This document shows positions 36,163 through 46,264 of a DNA stretch of 64,000 nucleotides, piece by piece (the first letter of the stretch is position 1; every line of letters starts with the position of its first letter). Source of the DNA: Neoroseomonas eburnea. Its GTDB lineage: Bacteria > Pseudomonadota > Alphaproteobacteria > Acetobacterales > Acetobacteraceae. The notes beneath the pieces are model-generated. The model searched no databases. It was not told where the DNA came from and was given only the letters and a program-made list of their open reading frames with translations. The position numbers and the translations under genes are program-made. The stretch lies in the NCBI RefSeq assembly GCF_018129005.1, contig NZ_JAAEDL010000004.1, positions 1 through 64,000 of the forward strand, read 5' to 3'.

Positions 36163-36564
36163 ATGACCACTAACACCAACCCCGACCAGCAGATCGGTAT
36201 CCTTCGGGAAACCATCGTCGCGCTGGTGCGCAGCGACGGGCCCGACCTGTCCGCGCGCCAGCTCGCGGTTCTGCTGACGGTCTATCTCGGCGAAGGACCG
36301 CACACGGTTCGCGGCCTTGCCGCCGACCTCAACGTGTCGAAGCCGGCGATTACGCGTGCGCTCGATCGCCTCGGCGAACTCGATCTGGCGCGCCGCAAGG
36401 TCGACCCGGCGGACCGCCGCAGCGTGCTGGTGCAGCGCACCACGAAGGGCACGACCTTCCTGCGCGACCTGCGCAGCGTGATGACGGAAGCCACCAAGGC
36501 GACGACCGACGCGCGGCTGCTGTCGGCGCCGGTCAACCCCGAACCAGCGCTTCGCGTGGTCTGA
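36163..36564 (+). CDS. MarR-family transcription regulator
   Basis: Small regulator of 133 residues with a winged helix: LSARQLAVLLTVY, the recognition helix NVSKPAITRALDRLGEL and the wing RRKVDPADRRSVLVQRT. The usual N-terminal dimer helix is short. Target and ligand are unknown; it may control itself or the aminopeptidase upstream. AGGAAG lies 14 bases and an AGG immediately upstream of the ATG. It is convergent with ghrA. Confidence 0.9.
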   Translation: MTTNTNPDQQIGILRETIVALVRSDGPDLSARQLAVLLTVYLGEGPHTVRGLAADLNVSKPAITRALDRLGELDLARRKVDPADRRSVLVQRTTKGTTFLRDLRSVMTEATKATTDARLLSAPVNPEPALRVV

Positions 36565-36613
36565 TTTCCGTTCGCGCGAGGGCGATGCGAATCGTCCTCG
36601 TCGCCGCCGGGCC

Positions 36614-37546
36614 TCAATAGCCCGCGGAGAAGTCCACTAGGTTGACCAGCGGGCGGCCGGCGCGGGCGTTGTGGATATTCTCCACGACCTGCGGCGCGGC
36701 GCTGGACGGGATGGTGATGCTCGCCGCATGCGGCGTCAGGATCACCTTGGGATGCACCCAGAAGGGGCTGTCGGACGGCAGGGGTTCGGGCTCGAAGACA
36801 TCGAGCGCGGCACCGGCCAGTTGGCCCGAATCGAGCGCCGCCAGCACATCGGCCGCCACCATGTGACCGCCTCGGGCGGCGTTGATCAGATAGCCGCCAG
36901 GCTTCATCGCGCCGAGCAGCTTCGCGTCTAGCACGCCGCGCGTCTCCGGCGTCAGCGGCAGCAGGCAGACCAGCATGTCGGCCTTCGCCGCCATGGCGGC
37001 AAGGCCATCGGCACCGTTGAAAGTCTCGATGCCCTCCAGCGCCTTCGGGCGGCGCGACCAGCCCATCACCGGGAAGCCAAGGCCGTGCAGCACCCGTGCC
37101 GCGTCGCTGCCGAGTTCTCCGAGGCCGAGGATGCCGATCCGCCGGGCAGAGGTTTCGGGCGCGGGCAGCTCTTCCCAGATCTTCGCTGCCTGCAGCGCGC
37201 GGTAGTCCGGGTCCTGCCGGTGGAAGCGCAGCACGTTGAGCAGCACCCATTCCGTCATGCCCTGGGTCAGCCGCGTGTCCACCAGCCGCGCCACCGGCAC
37301 GCCCGGCGGCGGCCCGGGCGGGCGGAACAGGTGATCTACGCCCGCACCCATGGAGACGATCAGCCGCAGGTTGGGGTAGCGGCGCAGCTCCATCATGTCA
37401 TGCGCCGTCCAGACCACAGCGGCCTCGATCTCCGCCGGCTCCCCGGTATCGGGGAACAGGCGGATCTCCAGCGACGGATCGACGGCCAGCAGCGCCGCCT
37501 TCCAGTCCTGCATGGTGTGGGCCTTGGTGGAGAGCAGCACCGCCAT
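36614..37546 (-). CDS. ghrA: Glyoxylate/hydroxypyruvate reductase A
   Basis: D-2-hydroxyacid dehydrogenase of 310 residues. The NAD(P) motif GILGLGELGSDAARVL, the substrate Arg in INAARGGHMV, the Glu/Asp region DVFEPEPLP and the catalytic His in LTPHAAS are present. The N-terminal VSMGAGVDHLF is typical of GhrA. Its ATG overlaps the stop of the small membrane-protein gene upstream by one base (TGATG), so it is in an operon with it and probably with yejABEF. Confidence 0.93.
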   Translation of the reverse strand: MAVLLSTKAHTMQDWKAALLAVDPSLEIRLFPDTGEPAEIEAAVVWTAHDMMELRRYPNLRLIVSMGAGVDHLFRPPGPPPGVPVARLVDTRLTQGMTEWVLLNVLRFHRQDPDYRALQAAKIWEELPAPETSARRIGILGLGELGSDAARVLHGLGFPVMGWSRRPKALEGIETFNGADGLAAMAAKADMLVCLLPLTPETRGVLDAKLLGAMKPGGYLINAARGGHMVAADVLAALDSGQLAGAALDVFEPEPLPSDSPFWVHPKVILTPHAASITIPSSAAPQVVENIHNARAGRPLVNLVDFSAGY

Positions 37547-38013
37547 CAGCGGGGTTCCTTCAGCAATTCATCGATGCCGGCGACGAAGCCGCGCCAGTCG
37601 TCCTTGTGCGTCGCCGCGCGCTCCGAGCCGTCCGGCAGCTTCGCATAGAGACTCAACACGCCCTTCGACCACAGCGCATCGAAGTGGCCGGGTGATTGCA
37701 GGGCGAAGGCGGCGCTGCGCTCGAACACGCCGTCCTTCACCTTCGGCATCACCTTCGCGATCCACCACCAGCAGCCGAGTGCAAGCACGATGGTCCCCGC
37801 CCAGGCCCCGGCCTGCCCGATGCCGAGCGCGTCCAGCGGCGCCCCGCCCCACCTCAGCGCGATGAAGGAGGCGGCGAGGATCAGCCCCGCCGGCCAGATA
37901 TTCTCCCAGGAGCGATAGACCGGCGAGCCCGGCGAATTCATCTTGCGGATGTGGACGCCGAGCTTCACCTGCCCGGCATCCAGCAGCGCCTTTAGGCGTT
38001 CCAACTCGTTCAC
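37546..38013 (-). CDS. Unknown small membrane protein
   Basis: A 155-residue protein I do not recognise. Two hydrophobic segments (about 41-57 and 67-86, the second ending CWWWIAKVMP) divide a basic N-terminal part (KALLDAGQVKLGVHIRKM) from a soluble C-terminal part (ALWSKGVLSLYAKLPDGSE). It starts with GTG at 38013, overlapping the yejF-like stop in GTGA, and overlaps ghrA by one base. The tight coupling suggests co-expression with the peptide importer, but no function can be proposed. Confidence 0.75.
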   Translation of the reverse strand: MNELERLKALLDAGQVKLGVHIRKMNSPGSPVYRSWENIWPAGLILAASFIALRWGGAPLDALGIGQAGAWAGTIVLALGCWWWIAKVMPKVKDGVFERSAAFALQSPGHFDALWSKGVLSLYAKLPDGSERAATHKDDWRGFVAGIDELLKEPR

Positions 38014-39683
38014 GTCCGCAATCCCGGCGCCTCCGCGGCCCGCAGGTCGAATGCCGCGGCCATCAAGGCGCGGGTGTAGGCTTCCCGCGGGGCGGCGACA
38101 ACCTGTCCGGCCTCGCCTTCCTCGACCACCTGGCCATCCTTCAGCACGATGATCCGGTGTGCCATCGCGCGCACCACGCGCAGGTCGTGGGAGATGAAGA
38201 GGTAGGCGAGCCGATGCTTCGCCTGCAGCGCACGCAGCAGTTCCACCACCTGCGCCTGCACGCTGACATCGAGCGCGGAGGTCGGCTCATCCAGCACCAG
38301 GAAGCGGGGCTTCAGCACCAGGGCGCGGGCGATGGCGATGCGCTGGCGCTGTCCGCCGGAGAATTCATGCGGGTAGCGCTCGGTCATGGTCGGCTGCAGC
38401 CCGACCTCCTCCAGCGCCGCTGCGACCGCTTCCGCGCGCTGCGCGCGGCTCAGGCCGGGCTCATGGACGGCGAGGCCCTCGCCGACGATCTCGCCCACGC
38501 TCATGCGCGGGGAAAGTGCACCGAAGGGATCCTGGAAGACGATCTGCATGCGCCGGCGCAGCGGCCGCAGCGCGCTGCGTTCCAACCTCTCGATCGCGGT
38601 CCCTTCGAAGCGGATGGCGCCGTCGCTATCCTCCAGCCGCAGCAGTGCCAAGCCAAGCGTCGTCTTGCCCGAGCCGGATTCACCGACCAGCCCGACCGTC
38701 TCGCCTTCCCGCACGGCGACGGAGACGCCGTCCACCGCCTTCACCTCGGCGACCACGCGGCGCATCAGGCCGCGTCGGATGGGGAAGCGGACCCTGATCG
38801 CCTCGCCATGCATGACCTCCGGCGCGTCGTCGGCCACCGGCGCCGGCTGGCCACGGGGTTCGGTCGTCAGCAGCATGCGGGTGTAGTCGTGCGACGGCGC
38901 GGCGAAGACATCGGCGACACGGCCCTGCTCCACCGCGTGCCCATCCTTCATCACCACGACGCGGTCGGCGTGCTTCCTCACGATGTTCAGGTCGTGGGTG
39001 ATGAGCAGCAGCGCCATGCCGAGCTCGCGCTTCAGCCGTTCCAGCAGTTCGAGGATCTGTGCCTGGATCGTGACGTCGAGCGCGGTGGTGGGCTCGTCCG
39101 CGATCAGCAGCTTCGGATCGTTCGCCAGCGCGGCGGCGATCATCACGCGCTGCCGCTGACCACCGGAGAGCTGGTGCGGATAGGCGCCGAGCCGATCCTC
39201 CGCCTTCGGAAAGCCGGCGCGGCGCAGCAATTCGACGACGCGGGCACGCAACGCCGCGCCGGCGAGCGGCTGGTGCAGGGTGATCGCCTCGGAAACCTGG
39301 CGCTCCACCGTGTGCAGCGGGTTGAGCGAGGTCATCGGCTCCTGGAACACCATCCCCGCCACGCCGCCGCGCAACCGGCGCAGGTCGGCGTCCGGCGCGG
39401 TCAGCACCTCGGTCCCGTCCAGCAGGATGCGCCCCGCCGGATTGCCGCCCGCGCCCGGCAGCAGCCGCAGGCAGGACAGCGCGGTGACTGACTTGCCGGA
39501 CCCGGATTCGCCGACCAGCGCGACGGTCTCCCCGCGTTCGACGGTGAAGGAGACGTCCTCGACCACCCGCTTGCCGCGGAAGGCGACGGCGAGTTTCTCG
39601 ACCTCCAGCAGCGGCCCATTCGTCGGGCGCGGCCGATTCAGCTCTTCGCGCCCTTCGGCGCGCCGACCATCGGACGCGCTCAT
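38010..39683 (-). CDS. yejF: Microcin C/peptide ABC importer, double ATPase
   Basis: Two nucleotide-binding domains in 557 residues. Each half has GESGSGKS, an [10 protein letters not shown] signature ([30 protein letters not shown]) and DEPT(T/S)ALDV. The start [11 protein letters not shown] at 39683 overlaps the yejE stop by 4 bases. It energises the YejABEF importer, which in enterobacteria takes up microcin C and peptides. Confidence 0.94.
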   Translation of the reverse strand: MSASDGRRAEGREELNRPRPTNGPLLEVEKLAVAFRGKRVVEDVSFTVERGETVALVGESGSGKSVTALSCLRLLPGAGGNPAGRILLDGTEVLTAPDADLRRLRGGVAGMVFQEPMTSLNPLHTVERQVSEAITLHQPLAGAALRARVVELLRRAGFPKAEDRLGAYPHQLSGGQRQRVMIAAALANDPKLLIADEPTTALDVTIQAQILELLERLKRELGMALLLITHDLNIVRKHADRVVVMKDGHAVEQGRVADVFAAPSHDYTRMLLTTEPRGQPAPVADDAPEVMHGEAIRVRFPIRRGLMRRVVAEVKAVDGVSVAVREGETVGLVGESGSGKTTLGLALLRLEDSDGAIRFEGTAIERLERSALRPLRRRMQIVFQDPFGALSPRMSVGEIVGEGLAVHEPGLSRAQRAEAVAAALEEVGLQPTMTERYPHEFSGGQRQRIAIARALVLKPRFLVLDEPTSALDVSVQAQVVELLRALQAKHRLAYLFISHDLRVVRAMAHRIIVLKDGQVVEEGEAGQVVAAPREAYTRALMAAAFDLRAAEAPGLRT

Positions 39684-40720
39684 CGCGATCCCCCCGGCAG
39701 TTTTCGCGGGTCGAAGGCGTCGCGCACGCCTTCGCCCACGAAGATCAGCAGTGTCAGCATCCCGCCCAACACCACGAAGCCGGTCATCGCCAGCCACGGC
39801 GCCGTCAGGTTGTTCTTGCCCTGGTTCACCAGCTCCCCCAGCGAGGGCGAGCCCGGCGGCAGGCCGAAGCCGAGGAAGTCGAGGCTGGCCAGCACCGTCA
39901 CCGACCCGCTGAGGATGAAGGGCAGGAAGGTCAGCGTCGCCACCATCGCGTTCGGCAGGATGTGACGGAACATCACCACCACGTCCGACACGCCGAGCGC
40001 CTTGGCCGCGCGCACGTAGTCGAAGTTGCGCCCTCGCAGGAATTCCGCCCGCACCACGCCGGTCAGCCCCATCCAGGAGAACAGCAGCAGGAAGACCAGC
40101 AGCACCCAGAAGGTCGGCTCGATGACGCTCGCCAGGATAATCAGCAGGTAGAGCTGCGGCATGCCCGACCAGATCTCAATGAAGCGCTGGAACAGCAGGT
40201 CCGTCAGCCCGCCGTAGAAGCCCTGCACCGCGCCGGCCGCGATGCCCACCACCGAACTCACGATCGTCAGCGAGAAGCCGAACAGCACGGAGATGCGGAA
40301 CCCATAGATCACCCGCGCCAGCACGTCCCGCGCTTGGTCGTCGGTGCCGAGCCAGTTGCGTGCCGAAGGCGGAGAGGGCGCCGGCTGGCCGAGGTCGCGC
40401 ACCACGGTGCGGTAGGAATACGGTACCAGTGGCCAGACCATCCAGCCGCCCTTGGCCTCGAATTCCTCGCGGAAGCCGCGGTCGTGCCAGTCCACCAGGG
40501 TCGGCAGGCCGTCCTCGATCACGTCGGCTTCGGCGTAGTCGGTCAGCACCGGGACGAACCAGCGGCCGTCCACCTTGGCGACGAGTGGGCGGTCATTGGC
40601 GATGAACTCCGCGAACAGGGTGACGAAGAACAGGAAGCCGAAGATCACCAGCGACCAATAGCCGCGCCGGTTCGCACGAAAATTCGCCAGGCGGCGGCGA
40701 GTGATGGGGGAGAGCGTCAT
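39680..40720 (-). CDS. yejE: Microcin C/peptide ABC importer, permease YejE
   Basis: Inner-membrane permease of 346 residues. The large periplasmic insert after the first helix (ANDRPLVAKVDGRWFVPVLT) and GTDDQARDVLARVIYGFR are diagnostic for YejE. The EAA loop RAAKALGVSDVVVMFRHILP is intact. There is no obvious ribosome site before ATG 40720, only GC-rich sequence, and the gene is separated from yejB by 250 bases that fold into a long hairpin. Confidence 0.94.
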   Translation of the reverse strand: MTLSPITRRRLANFRANRRGYWSLVIFGFLFFVTLFAEFIANDRPLVAKVDGRWFVPVLTDYAEADVIEDGLPTLVDWHDRGFREEFEAKGGWMVWPLVPYSYRTVVRDLGQPAPSPPSARNWLGTDDQARDVLARVIYGFRISVLFGFSLTIVSSVVGIAAGAVQGFYGGLTDLLFQRFIEIWSGMPQLYLLIILASVIEPTFWVLLVFLLLFSWMGLTGVVRAEFLRGRNFDYVRAAKALGVSDVVVMFRHILPNAMVATLTFLPFILSGSVTVLASLDFLGFGLPPGSPSLGELVNQGKNNLTAPWLAMTGFVVLGGMLTLLIFVGEGVRDAFDPRKLPGGSR

Positions 40721-40758
40721 GGCGCGGCGCGTCCGCGGGAGGGCTCGGCCCTCCCGTA

Positions 40759-40916
40759 CCCACCCGCCAAGGGCCTAAGGGCCCCTGGAATCCGCGAAAT
40801 GCCCGGCGCGGTGGAGAGGCGTGATGCGCCCCTCATCCAGGTCGCGCGCTTGAGCCTCTCCACCCCGCCGGCCATTTCCCTGGAGTCCGGAGGCCCTTCG
40901 GCCGCCGTCGGGTGGT
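40759..40916. repeat. Long imperfect inverted repeat between yejB and yejE
   Basis: Arms 40759-40820 and 40854-40916 are near reverse complements over about 62 bases, for example GCGGTGGAGAGGC against GCCTCTCCACCCCGC at the inner ends and CCCACCCG against CGGGTGG at the outer ends; the loop is 33 bases. It is flanked by two perfect short hairpins, GGGAGGG/CCCTCCC (40737-40755) and GCACGGGGG/CCCCCGTGC (40917-40939). The whole gap can thus fold in the yejB-yejE transcript. Confidence 0.8.
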
Positions 40917-40970
40917 GCACGGGGGTGGCGCCCCCGTGCGGCGCCACAGCGGCCCTGGCGATCCCCCGCA

Positions 40971-42092
40971 TCATCGCCGCGCCTCGAAGTCGATCCGCGG
41001 GTCCACCAGCGTGTAGGTGAAGTCACCCACGATTTGCATGACCAGGCCGAGCAGCGTGAAGATGTAGAGCGTGGCGAACATCACCGGATAGTCGCGCCGG
41101 ATCGCGCTTTCGAACCCGAGCAGGCCGAGACCGTCGAGGGAGAACACGATCTCCGTCAGCAGCGCGCCGGTGAACAGGATGCCGATGAAGGCCGCCGGAA
41201 ACCCGGCGATGATCAGCAGCATCGCGTTGCGGAAGACATGCCCGTAAAGGATGCGCTGCTCGGTGTTGCCCTTGGCGCGCGCGGTGACCGTGTACTGCTT
41301 GCCGATCTCGTCCAGGAAGGCGTTCTTGGTCAGCATGGTCAGCCCGGCGAAGCCGCCGATCACCAGGGTCAGCGTCGGCAGCGCCATGTGCCAGGCATAA
41401 TCCAGCGCGCGCTCGAAGAAAGGCAGGTCGGCCGCGCCGGGGCTCGCCAGCCCACGGAGCGGGAACCACTGCAGGAAGGACCCGCCGGCGAAGAACACCA
41501 CCAGCAAGATGGCGAAGAGGAAGCCCGGGATGGCGTAGCCCACCAGCACCACGCCGGAGGTTGCGATATCGAAGCGCGACCCGTCCCGCACCGCCTTGCG
41601 GATGCCGAGGGGGATCGACACCAGGTAGATGATCAGCGTCGACCACAGGCCGAGCGAAACCGAGACGGGCATCTTCTCGAGGATGAGGTCCACCACCGGG
41701 CGGTCGCGGAACAGGGACCGCCCGAAGTCGAAGCGCAGATAGCTCACCATCATCTCGAAGAAGCGGACGATGGCCGGCTTGTCGAAGCCGAAGGTGCGCT
41801 CGATCTCGGCGACGATGGCCGGATCGAGCCCCTGCGCGCCGCGATAGCTGCCGACCGGTCCCTGTCCGGCACCGCCGGCACTGCCGCGGGCCTCGGCGGC
41901 ATTGCGCGTGCGCACCTCGCCGCCGCCTTCGCCGGTGATGCGGCCGAGGGTCTGTCCCTCTCCGCGCAGCTCGGCGAGCATCTGCTCCACAGGGCCGCCC
42001 GGGGCGAACTGCACGACGGTGAAGTTGACGATGATGATGCCGAGCAGCGTCGGCACCACCAGCAACAGCCGGCGGAGGAGGTAGGCACCCAT
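40971..42092 (-). CDS. yejB: Microcin C/peptide ABC importer, permease YejB
   Basis: Inner-membrane permease of 373 residues beginning [20 protein letters not shown]. The [11 protein letters not shown] motif and the Gly/Arg-rich periplasmic insert (about 45-80), longer than in DppB, are typical of YejB. The [20 protein letters not shown] loop contacts the ATPase. Starts 7 bases after the yejA stop; followed by the inverted-repeat gap. Confidence 0.94.
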   Translation of the reverse strand: MGAYLLRRLLLVVPTLLGIIIVNFTVVQFAPGGPVEQMLAELRGEGQTLGRITGEGGGEVRTRNAAEARGSAGGAGQGPVGSYRGAQGLDPAIVAEIERTFGFDKPAIVRFFEMMVSYLRFDFGRSLFRDRPVVDLILEKMPVSVSLGLWSTLIIYLVSIPLGIRKAVRDGSRFDIATSGVVLVGYAIPGFLFAILLVVFFAGGSFLQWFPLRGLASPGAADLPFFERALDYAWHMALPTLTLVIGGFAGLTMLTKNAFLDEIGKQYTVTARAKGNTEQRILYGHVFRNAMLLIIAGFPAAFIGILFTGALLTEIVFSLDGLGLLGFESAIRRDYPVMFATLYIFTLLGLVMQIVGDFTYTLVDPRIDFEARR

Positions 42093-42099
42093 GCCGCGG

Positions 42100-43959
42100 C
42101 TACGCGCGCCGCGCTTCGGTGAGAGCGCGGTCCCGCGCGGGGTCCAGCCACCAGGCGGTGGGGAAGGCGAGCCCGTAGCGCGGGTTGCGGTCCGGCCGGC
42201 CGAACTTGTCCCAGAAGGCGATGCGGAAGGTGCGGCTGTGCCAGTGCGGAATGACGAAGTCGTGATGCTGCAGCACGCGGTCGAGGGCGCGCGTGCGCGC
42301 GACCAGCTCGTCATAGTCCGGAGCGGCGATCACCAGCTCCACCAACTCGTCGATCGCCGGGTCGCAGATGCCCGCGACGTTCTGGCTGCCGTTCTCCCGT
42401 GCCTTGGCGCAGGTCCAGTAGTCCCGCTGCTCGTTCCCCGGGGAGAAGCCCTGGCCCTGGCCGTCCACCGTCATGTCGTAGTCGAAGGCATCGATGCGGA
42501 CCTGGTACTGGGCAGGATCGACGGTGCGCACGCGCGCCGCGATGCCGAGCCGTTCCAGCCACTGCACGTAGGGCAGCGCCACGCGTTCGAAGGTGGCGCC
42601 CTGCAGCAGGATCTCGAACTCGAAGGGCTGCCCCTGGGCGTTCACCAGGCGGCGGTCGCGCACGGTCCAACCTGCCTCCCGCAGCAGCGCCAGCGCGCGG
42701 CGCAGCCCGGCGCGGTTGTTGCCGGAGCCGTCGGTGACCGGAAGCTTGTATTCCTCGGTGAAGACGGCATCCGGGACGCGGCCGCGGAAGCCCTCCAGGA
42801 TCGTGCGTTCGCGCCCCTCCGGCAGGCCGCGCGCGGCGAAATCGGAATTGGAGAAGAAGGAGGAGGTCCGCGTATAGGCGCCGTAGAACAGGTTCGCGTT
42901 CATCCATTCGAAGTCGAAGATCTCGATCAGCGCCCGGCGCACCCGGGCATTCTGGAACAGCGGGCGGCGCAGGTTCACGGCGAAGCACTGCATGCCGGTC
43001 GGGATCTGGTGTGGGATCTCCTCCCGCTTCACGAGGTTGCGGCGCGCGGCGGGGAAGTCGTAGCCGGTCGCCCAGTCGCGGGCGACGTTCTCCTGCCGGA
43101 AATCGGTCTGGCCGGCCTTGAAGGCCTCGAAGGCGACGGTGGTGTCGCGGAAGTACTCGTAGCGGATGGTGTCGAAATTGTTCAGGCCGCGCCGCACGCC
43201 GAGGTCGCGCGCCCAGTAGTCCTCGACGCGGCGGTACACCGTGCTGCGGTTTGGCTCGAAGCGCTCCAGGCGATAGGGCCCCGAGCCCAGCGGCGTGTCC
43301 AGCGACGGCCGCGCGAAATCCCGCCCTTCCCACCAGTGCTTTGGCAGCACCGGCATGTCGCCGAGAATCTGCGCCAGTTCGCGGTTGCCGGCATCGCGGA
43401 AGCGGAAGGTGACCCGGCGCGGCGATTCGGCCACCACCTCCGCCACATCGGCCCAGTAGGCGCGGTAGAAAGGCCGTCCCTGGGTGCGCAGCGCGTTGAA
43501 GGTGAAGACCACGTCCTCGGCCGTCACGGGCTTGCCGTCGTGCCAGCGCGCAGCTTCGCGCAGCTCGAAGGAAACGCCCTTGCGGTCGGCCGGCAGCTCC
43601 ACCGTCTCGGCGAGCAGGCCGTATTCGGCGGTCGCCTCGTCCGGATTGCCCGCCATCAGCGTGTCGTAGATCAGCCCGATGCCGGGGTCCGAGGTGCCGC
43701 GCAGGATGAAGGGGTTGAAGCTGTCGAAGGAACCGAGGCGGGACAGCACCACCTCCCCACCCTTCGGCGCTGCCGGATTGGCCCAGGGCCAATGGGGGAA
43801 GTCGCGCGGCAGGCTGGGTTCGGCCAGCAGGGACAGGGCGTGGGTGCGCACCACCTCCCCGGGCTTGTCGCCGCCTGCGGGCACCAAGGCGCGGGCGCCG
43901 CGCGGCAGGGCGGGAAGGGCGGCCAGGGCGCCGAGCGCCAGGAGATTACGTCGCAGCAT
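42100..43959 (-). CDS. yejA: Microcin C/peptide ABC importer, substrate-binding protein
   Basis: Periplasmic binding protein of 619 residues, the YejA size class. The signal sequence [21 protein letters not shown] may be Sec or weak Tat. [30 protein letters not shown] and the [20 protein letters not shown] block identify the family; PYRLERF and [14 protein letters not shown] are specific to YejA. It heads yejABEF. Confidence 0.94.
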   Translation of the reverse strand: MLRRNLLALGALAALPALPRGARALVPAGGDKPGEVVRTHALSLLAEPSLPRDFPHWPWANPAAPKGGEVVLSRLGSFDSFNPFILRGTSDPGIGLIYDTLMAGNPDEATAEYGLLAETVELPADRKGVSFELREAARWHDGKPVTAEDVVFTFNALRTQGRPFYRAYWADVAEVVAESPRRVTFRFRDAGNRELAQILGDMPVLPKHWWEGRDFARPSLDTPLGSGPYRLERFEPNRSTVYRRVEDYWARDLGVRRGLNNFDTIRYEYFRDTTVAFEAFKAGQTDFRQENVARDWATGYDFPAARRNLVKREEIPHQIPTGMQCFAVNLRRPLFQNARVRRALIEIFDFEWMNANLFYGAYTRTSSFFSNSDFAARGLPEGRERTILEGFRGRVPDAVFTEEYKLPVTDGSGNNRAGLRRALALLREAGWTVRDRRLVNAQGQPFEFEILLQGATFERVALPYVQWLERLGIAARVRTVDPAQYQVRIDAFDYDMTVDGQGQGFSPGNEQRDYWTCAKARENGSQNVAGICDPAIDELVELVIAAPDYDELVARTRALDRVLQHHDFVIPHWHSRTFRIAFWDKFGRPDRNPRYGLAFPTAWWLDPARDRALTEARRA

Positions 43960-44006
43960 GCTTCGCAGGATGGGGGTTCGCCCCCCGTGCGGCAACGTCC
44001 GTGAGG

Positions 44007-44813
44007 CTACCGATCGGTAAGCAGGGCCACAGCCTCTGGCAGCAGGGCCGGGTCGCCCACCGCCAGGACCCGGCCATCGGCCTCGGCGGTCAGGACTTCG
44101 CCGCGCCAGCCGGTAACGCGCCCGCCTGCGCCTTCCACCACCGGCACCAGCGCCGCCCAGTCCCAGATTTTCATCGTGGCGTCCACCACGATGTCCACCA
44201 GACCGATCGCCAGCAGGCCGTAGGAATAGCAGTCGCCGCCCCAGGTCACGCGGCGAGCGGCGGCGCGCAGGCGCTCGAATCCCGGCCGGTCGGGCGGGAG
44301 GAACATGTCGGGACTGGTGCAGGACAGCTCGGCCTCCTCCACCGCGGCGCAGGGGCGGCAGGCAGCGGTGCCGCCGAGCGGGGCGCGGAAGCGGGTCGGC
44401 TGCCCGGCCACGCCGAGCCAGCGCTCCCCGGTGACCGGCTGGTCGATGATGCCGAGCACCGGCCGGCCCCGGTGCAGCAGGGCGATCAGGCTGCCGAAGA
44501 GTGGCCGGCCGGTCACGAAGGCCCGGGTTCCGTCGATCGGGTCCACAACCCAGACCCATTCGGCGTCCGGGCGGTCGGCGCCGTGCTCCTCCCCGATCAC
44601 GCCATGGCCGGGGAAGCGGGCGGCAATCAGGGCGCGGATCGCCTCCTCGGCCTCCTTGTCGGCGCGGGTGACGGGGCTGGCATCGCCCTTCGCCTCGACC
44701 AGCAGGGCGGAGCGGAACAGCGGCCGGATCACCGTGCCGGCCGCGTGGGCCGCGGCCTCCGCGGCCTGGATCAGGTCTTCGCCGATCAGGGTCACGCTGC
44801 GGGCCTCCGCCAA
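44007..44813 (-). CDS. hisN: Histidinol-phosphatase of the inositol monophosphatase family
   Basis: Mg-dependent phosphatase of 268 residues. GEEHG, VVDPIDGTRAFVTGRPLFG and IWDWAALVPVVEGAGG supply the metal ligands; ALVPVVEGAGGRV and the overall length fit the HisN subgroup, which dephosphorylates histidinol phosphate in organisms lacking HisB phosphatase. It lies 47 bases upstream of yejA on the same strand. Activity on inositol phosphate cannot be excluded. Confidence 0.88.
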   Translation of the reverse strand: MAEARSVTLIGEDLIQAAEAAAHAAGTVIRPLFRSALLVEAKGDASPVTRADKEAEEAIRALIAARFPGHGVIGEEHGADRPDAEWVWVVDPIDGTRAFVTGRPLFGSLIALLHRGRPVLGIIDQPVTGERWLGVAGQPTRFRAPLGGTAACRPCAAVEEAELSCTSPDMFLPPDRPGFERLRAAARRVTWGGDCYSYGLLAIGLVDIVVDATMKIWDWAALVPVVEGAGGRVTGWRGEVLTAEADGRVLAVGDPALLPEAVALLTDR

Positions 44814-44862
44814 GCCGGGGTCAGGCCGGCTGCTCCGGGCAGCCGGCGAGGGGCTGCCCCGG

Positions 44863-45399
44863 TCAGGGCGCCGGCGCGTTCGGGGAGATCGACCGCAGAT
44901 AGGCGATCAGGTCGGCCCGCTGCTGTGCGTTGGACATGCCCGCGAAGGACATGCGGTTGCCCGGCGCATAAGTGCGCGGGCTGGCGATCCAGGCGTTCAG
45001 CTCCTCATAGGTCCAGGTCTTCTCCGCCATGCCGCGGATGGCGCCGGAATAGTTGAAGCCGTCCGCATGCGCGTGCTTCGTGCCGACGATGCCGAACAGG
45101 TTCGGCCCGACGCGGTTCGCCCCGCCCTCGTTGAAGGTGTGGCAGGACGCGCACTGGCGCTGCGCGAGGACCTGCCCGTTCTGCACATTGGCATTGGCGA
45201 GCAGCGGCGTGATCGGTTCGAGCGCCGGGGCTGCCGCAGGGGCCGCGGCCTGCTGCACGGCTTCGCCACCCATGGCGATGGCGGGCTCATGCGGCATCCT
45301 CGGATGCACCAGCAGCCCGCCGATCACCCCCGCCAAGCCGAAGGTGACACCCGCGGTCAGCACCGCCGCGACGATCTTGTTGCCTTCCAGACTGTGCAT
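44863..45399 (-). CDS. cycM: Membrane-anchored cytochrome c (CycM-like)
   Basis: A 178-residue c-type cytochrome with an uncleaved N-terminal helix (about 9-31), an Ala/Pro-rich linker (about 47-62) and a class I heme domain. CASCH binds the heme, and the methionine ligand is expected in GNRMSFAGM. The class fits cytochrome c552/CycM, which carries electrons to terminal oxidase. It is divergent from kdsB, a neighbourhood common in alphaproteobacteria. Confidence 0.92.
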   Translation of the reverse strand: MHSLEGNKIVAAVLTAGVTFGLAGVIGGLLVHPRMPHEPAIAMGGEAVQQAAAPAAAPALEPITPLLANANVQNGQVLAQRQCASCHTFNEGGANRVGPNLFGIVGTKHAHADGFNYSGAIRGMAEKTWTYEELNAWIASPRTYAPGNRMSFAGMSNAQQRADLIAYLRSISPNAPAP

Positions 45400-45520
45400 G
45401 CCCGTCGTAGCCCTTCGTGCCGCTCACCCGGGCGCGTTTGCGCCCCAGGACCGCCTTGCCTAAAACGCCGCGGACCATAGTGCCCGAGTTTCCGCCCGAC
45501 AAGCAGCCGGAGCCGCCTTC

Positions 45521-46252
45521 TTGCGCCCCATCCTCGTCATTCCGGCCCGCATGGCGGCCACCCGCCTGCCCGGCAAGCCTCTCGCCGATATCCACGGCCG
45601 CCCGATGATCGCCCATGTCCTCGACCGCGCGCGGGAGGCTGGGATCGGCCCCGTTGCCGTCGCCGCGGGGGAGCCCGAGATCGCCGCCGCCGCCCGCGCC
45701 GCCGGCGCCGAGGCCGTGCTGGTGACCGAGGACGTGCCTTCCGGCACGGACCGGGTCCATCGCGCCATGGCGGGCCTCGACCCCGAGGGCCGTTACGATG
45801 TCGTGGTGAACCTGCAGGGCGACTTCCCGACCATCGCCCCCGAGACCCTGCGCGCCGTGCTGGAGCCCCTCGCGGACCCGGCCGTGGACATCGGCACCCT
45901 GGTCTGCCCGATCGCGAATGAGGAGGAGGCCAACACCGCCTCCTTCGTCAAATGCGCCTGCGCCTTCGAGGGCGAATCGCGCGTCGCGCCGGCGCTGTAT
46001 TTCTCTCGGCTGCCGATCCCCTGGGGGGAGGGGCCGCGCTGGCATCATATCGGCGTCTATGCCTATCGCCGGGCGGCGCTGGACCGCTTCGTCGCCTTGC
46101 CGGCGAGCCCGCTCGAACAGCGCGAGAAGCTCGAGCAGCTTCGCGCCCTCGAGGCCGGCATGCGGATCGCCGCCGCGCGCGTCGAGCACGGCCCCTTCGG
46201 CGTGGACACGCCGCACGACCTCGACCGCGCGCGCAGCCTGCTGGCGCCCTGA
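45521..46252 (+). CDS. kdsB: 3-deoxy-manno-octulosonate cytidylyltransferase
   Basis: Makes CMP-Kdo for lipid A core. In 243 residues it shows ILVIPARMAATRLPGKPL, VVVNLQGDFP and HIGVYAYRRAAL. The start is TTG at 45521 with GGAG 8 bases upstream; no ATG precedes the conserved N-terminus. Followed 12 bases later by pheA. Confidence 0.95.
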   Translation: MRPILVIPARMAATRLPGKPLADIHGRPMIAHVLDRAREAGIGPVAVAAGEPEIAAAARAAGAEAVLVTEDVPSGTDRVHRAMAGLDPEGRYDVVVNLQGDFPTIAPETLRAVLEPLADPAVDIGTLVCPIANEEEANTASFVKCACAFEGESRVAPALYFSRLPIPWGEGPRWHHIGVYAYRRAALDRFVALPASPLEQREKLEQLRALEAGMRIAAARVEHGPFGVDTPHDLDRARSLLAP

Positions 46253-46264
46253 ACGGATAGCCCC

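Noticed and set aside
40717-40974. Small 85-codon frame covering the yejB-yejE gap
   Set aside because: It spans exactly the inverted repeat and both flanking hairpins, and both ends run into yej genes; paired-base structure explains the sequence better than coding.
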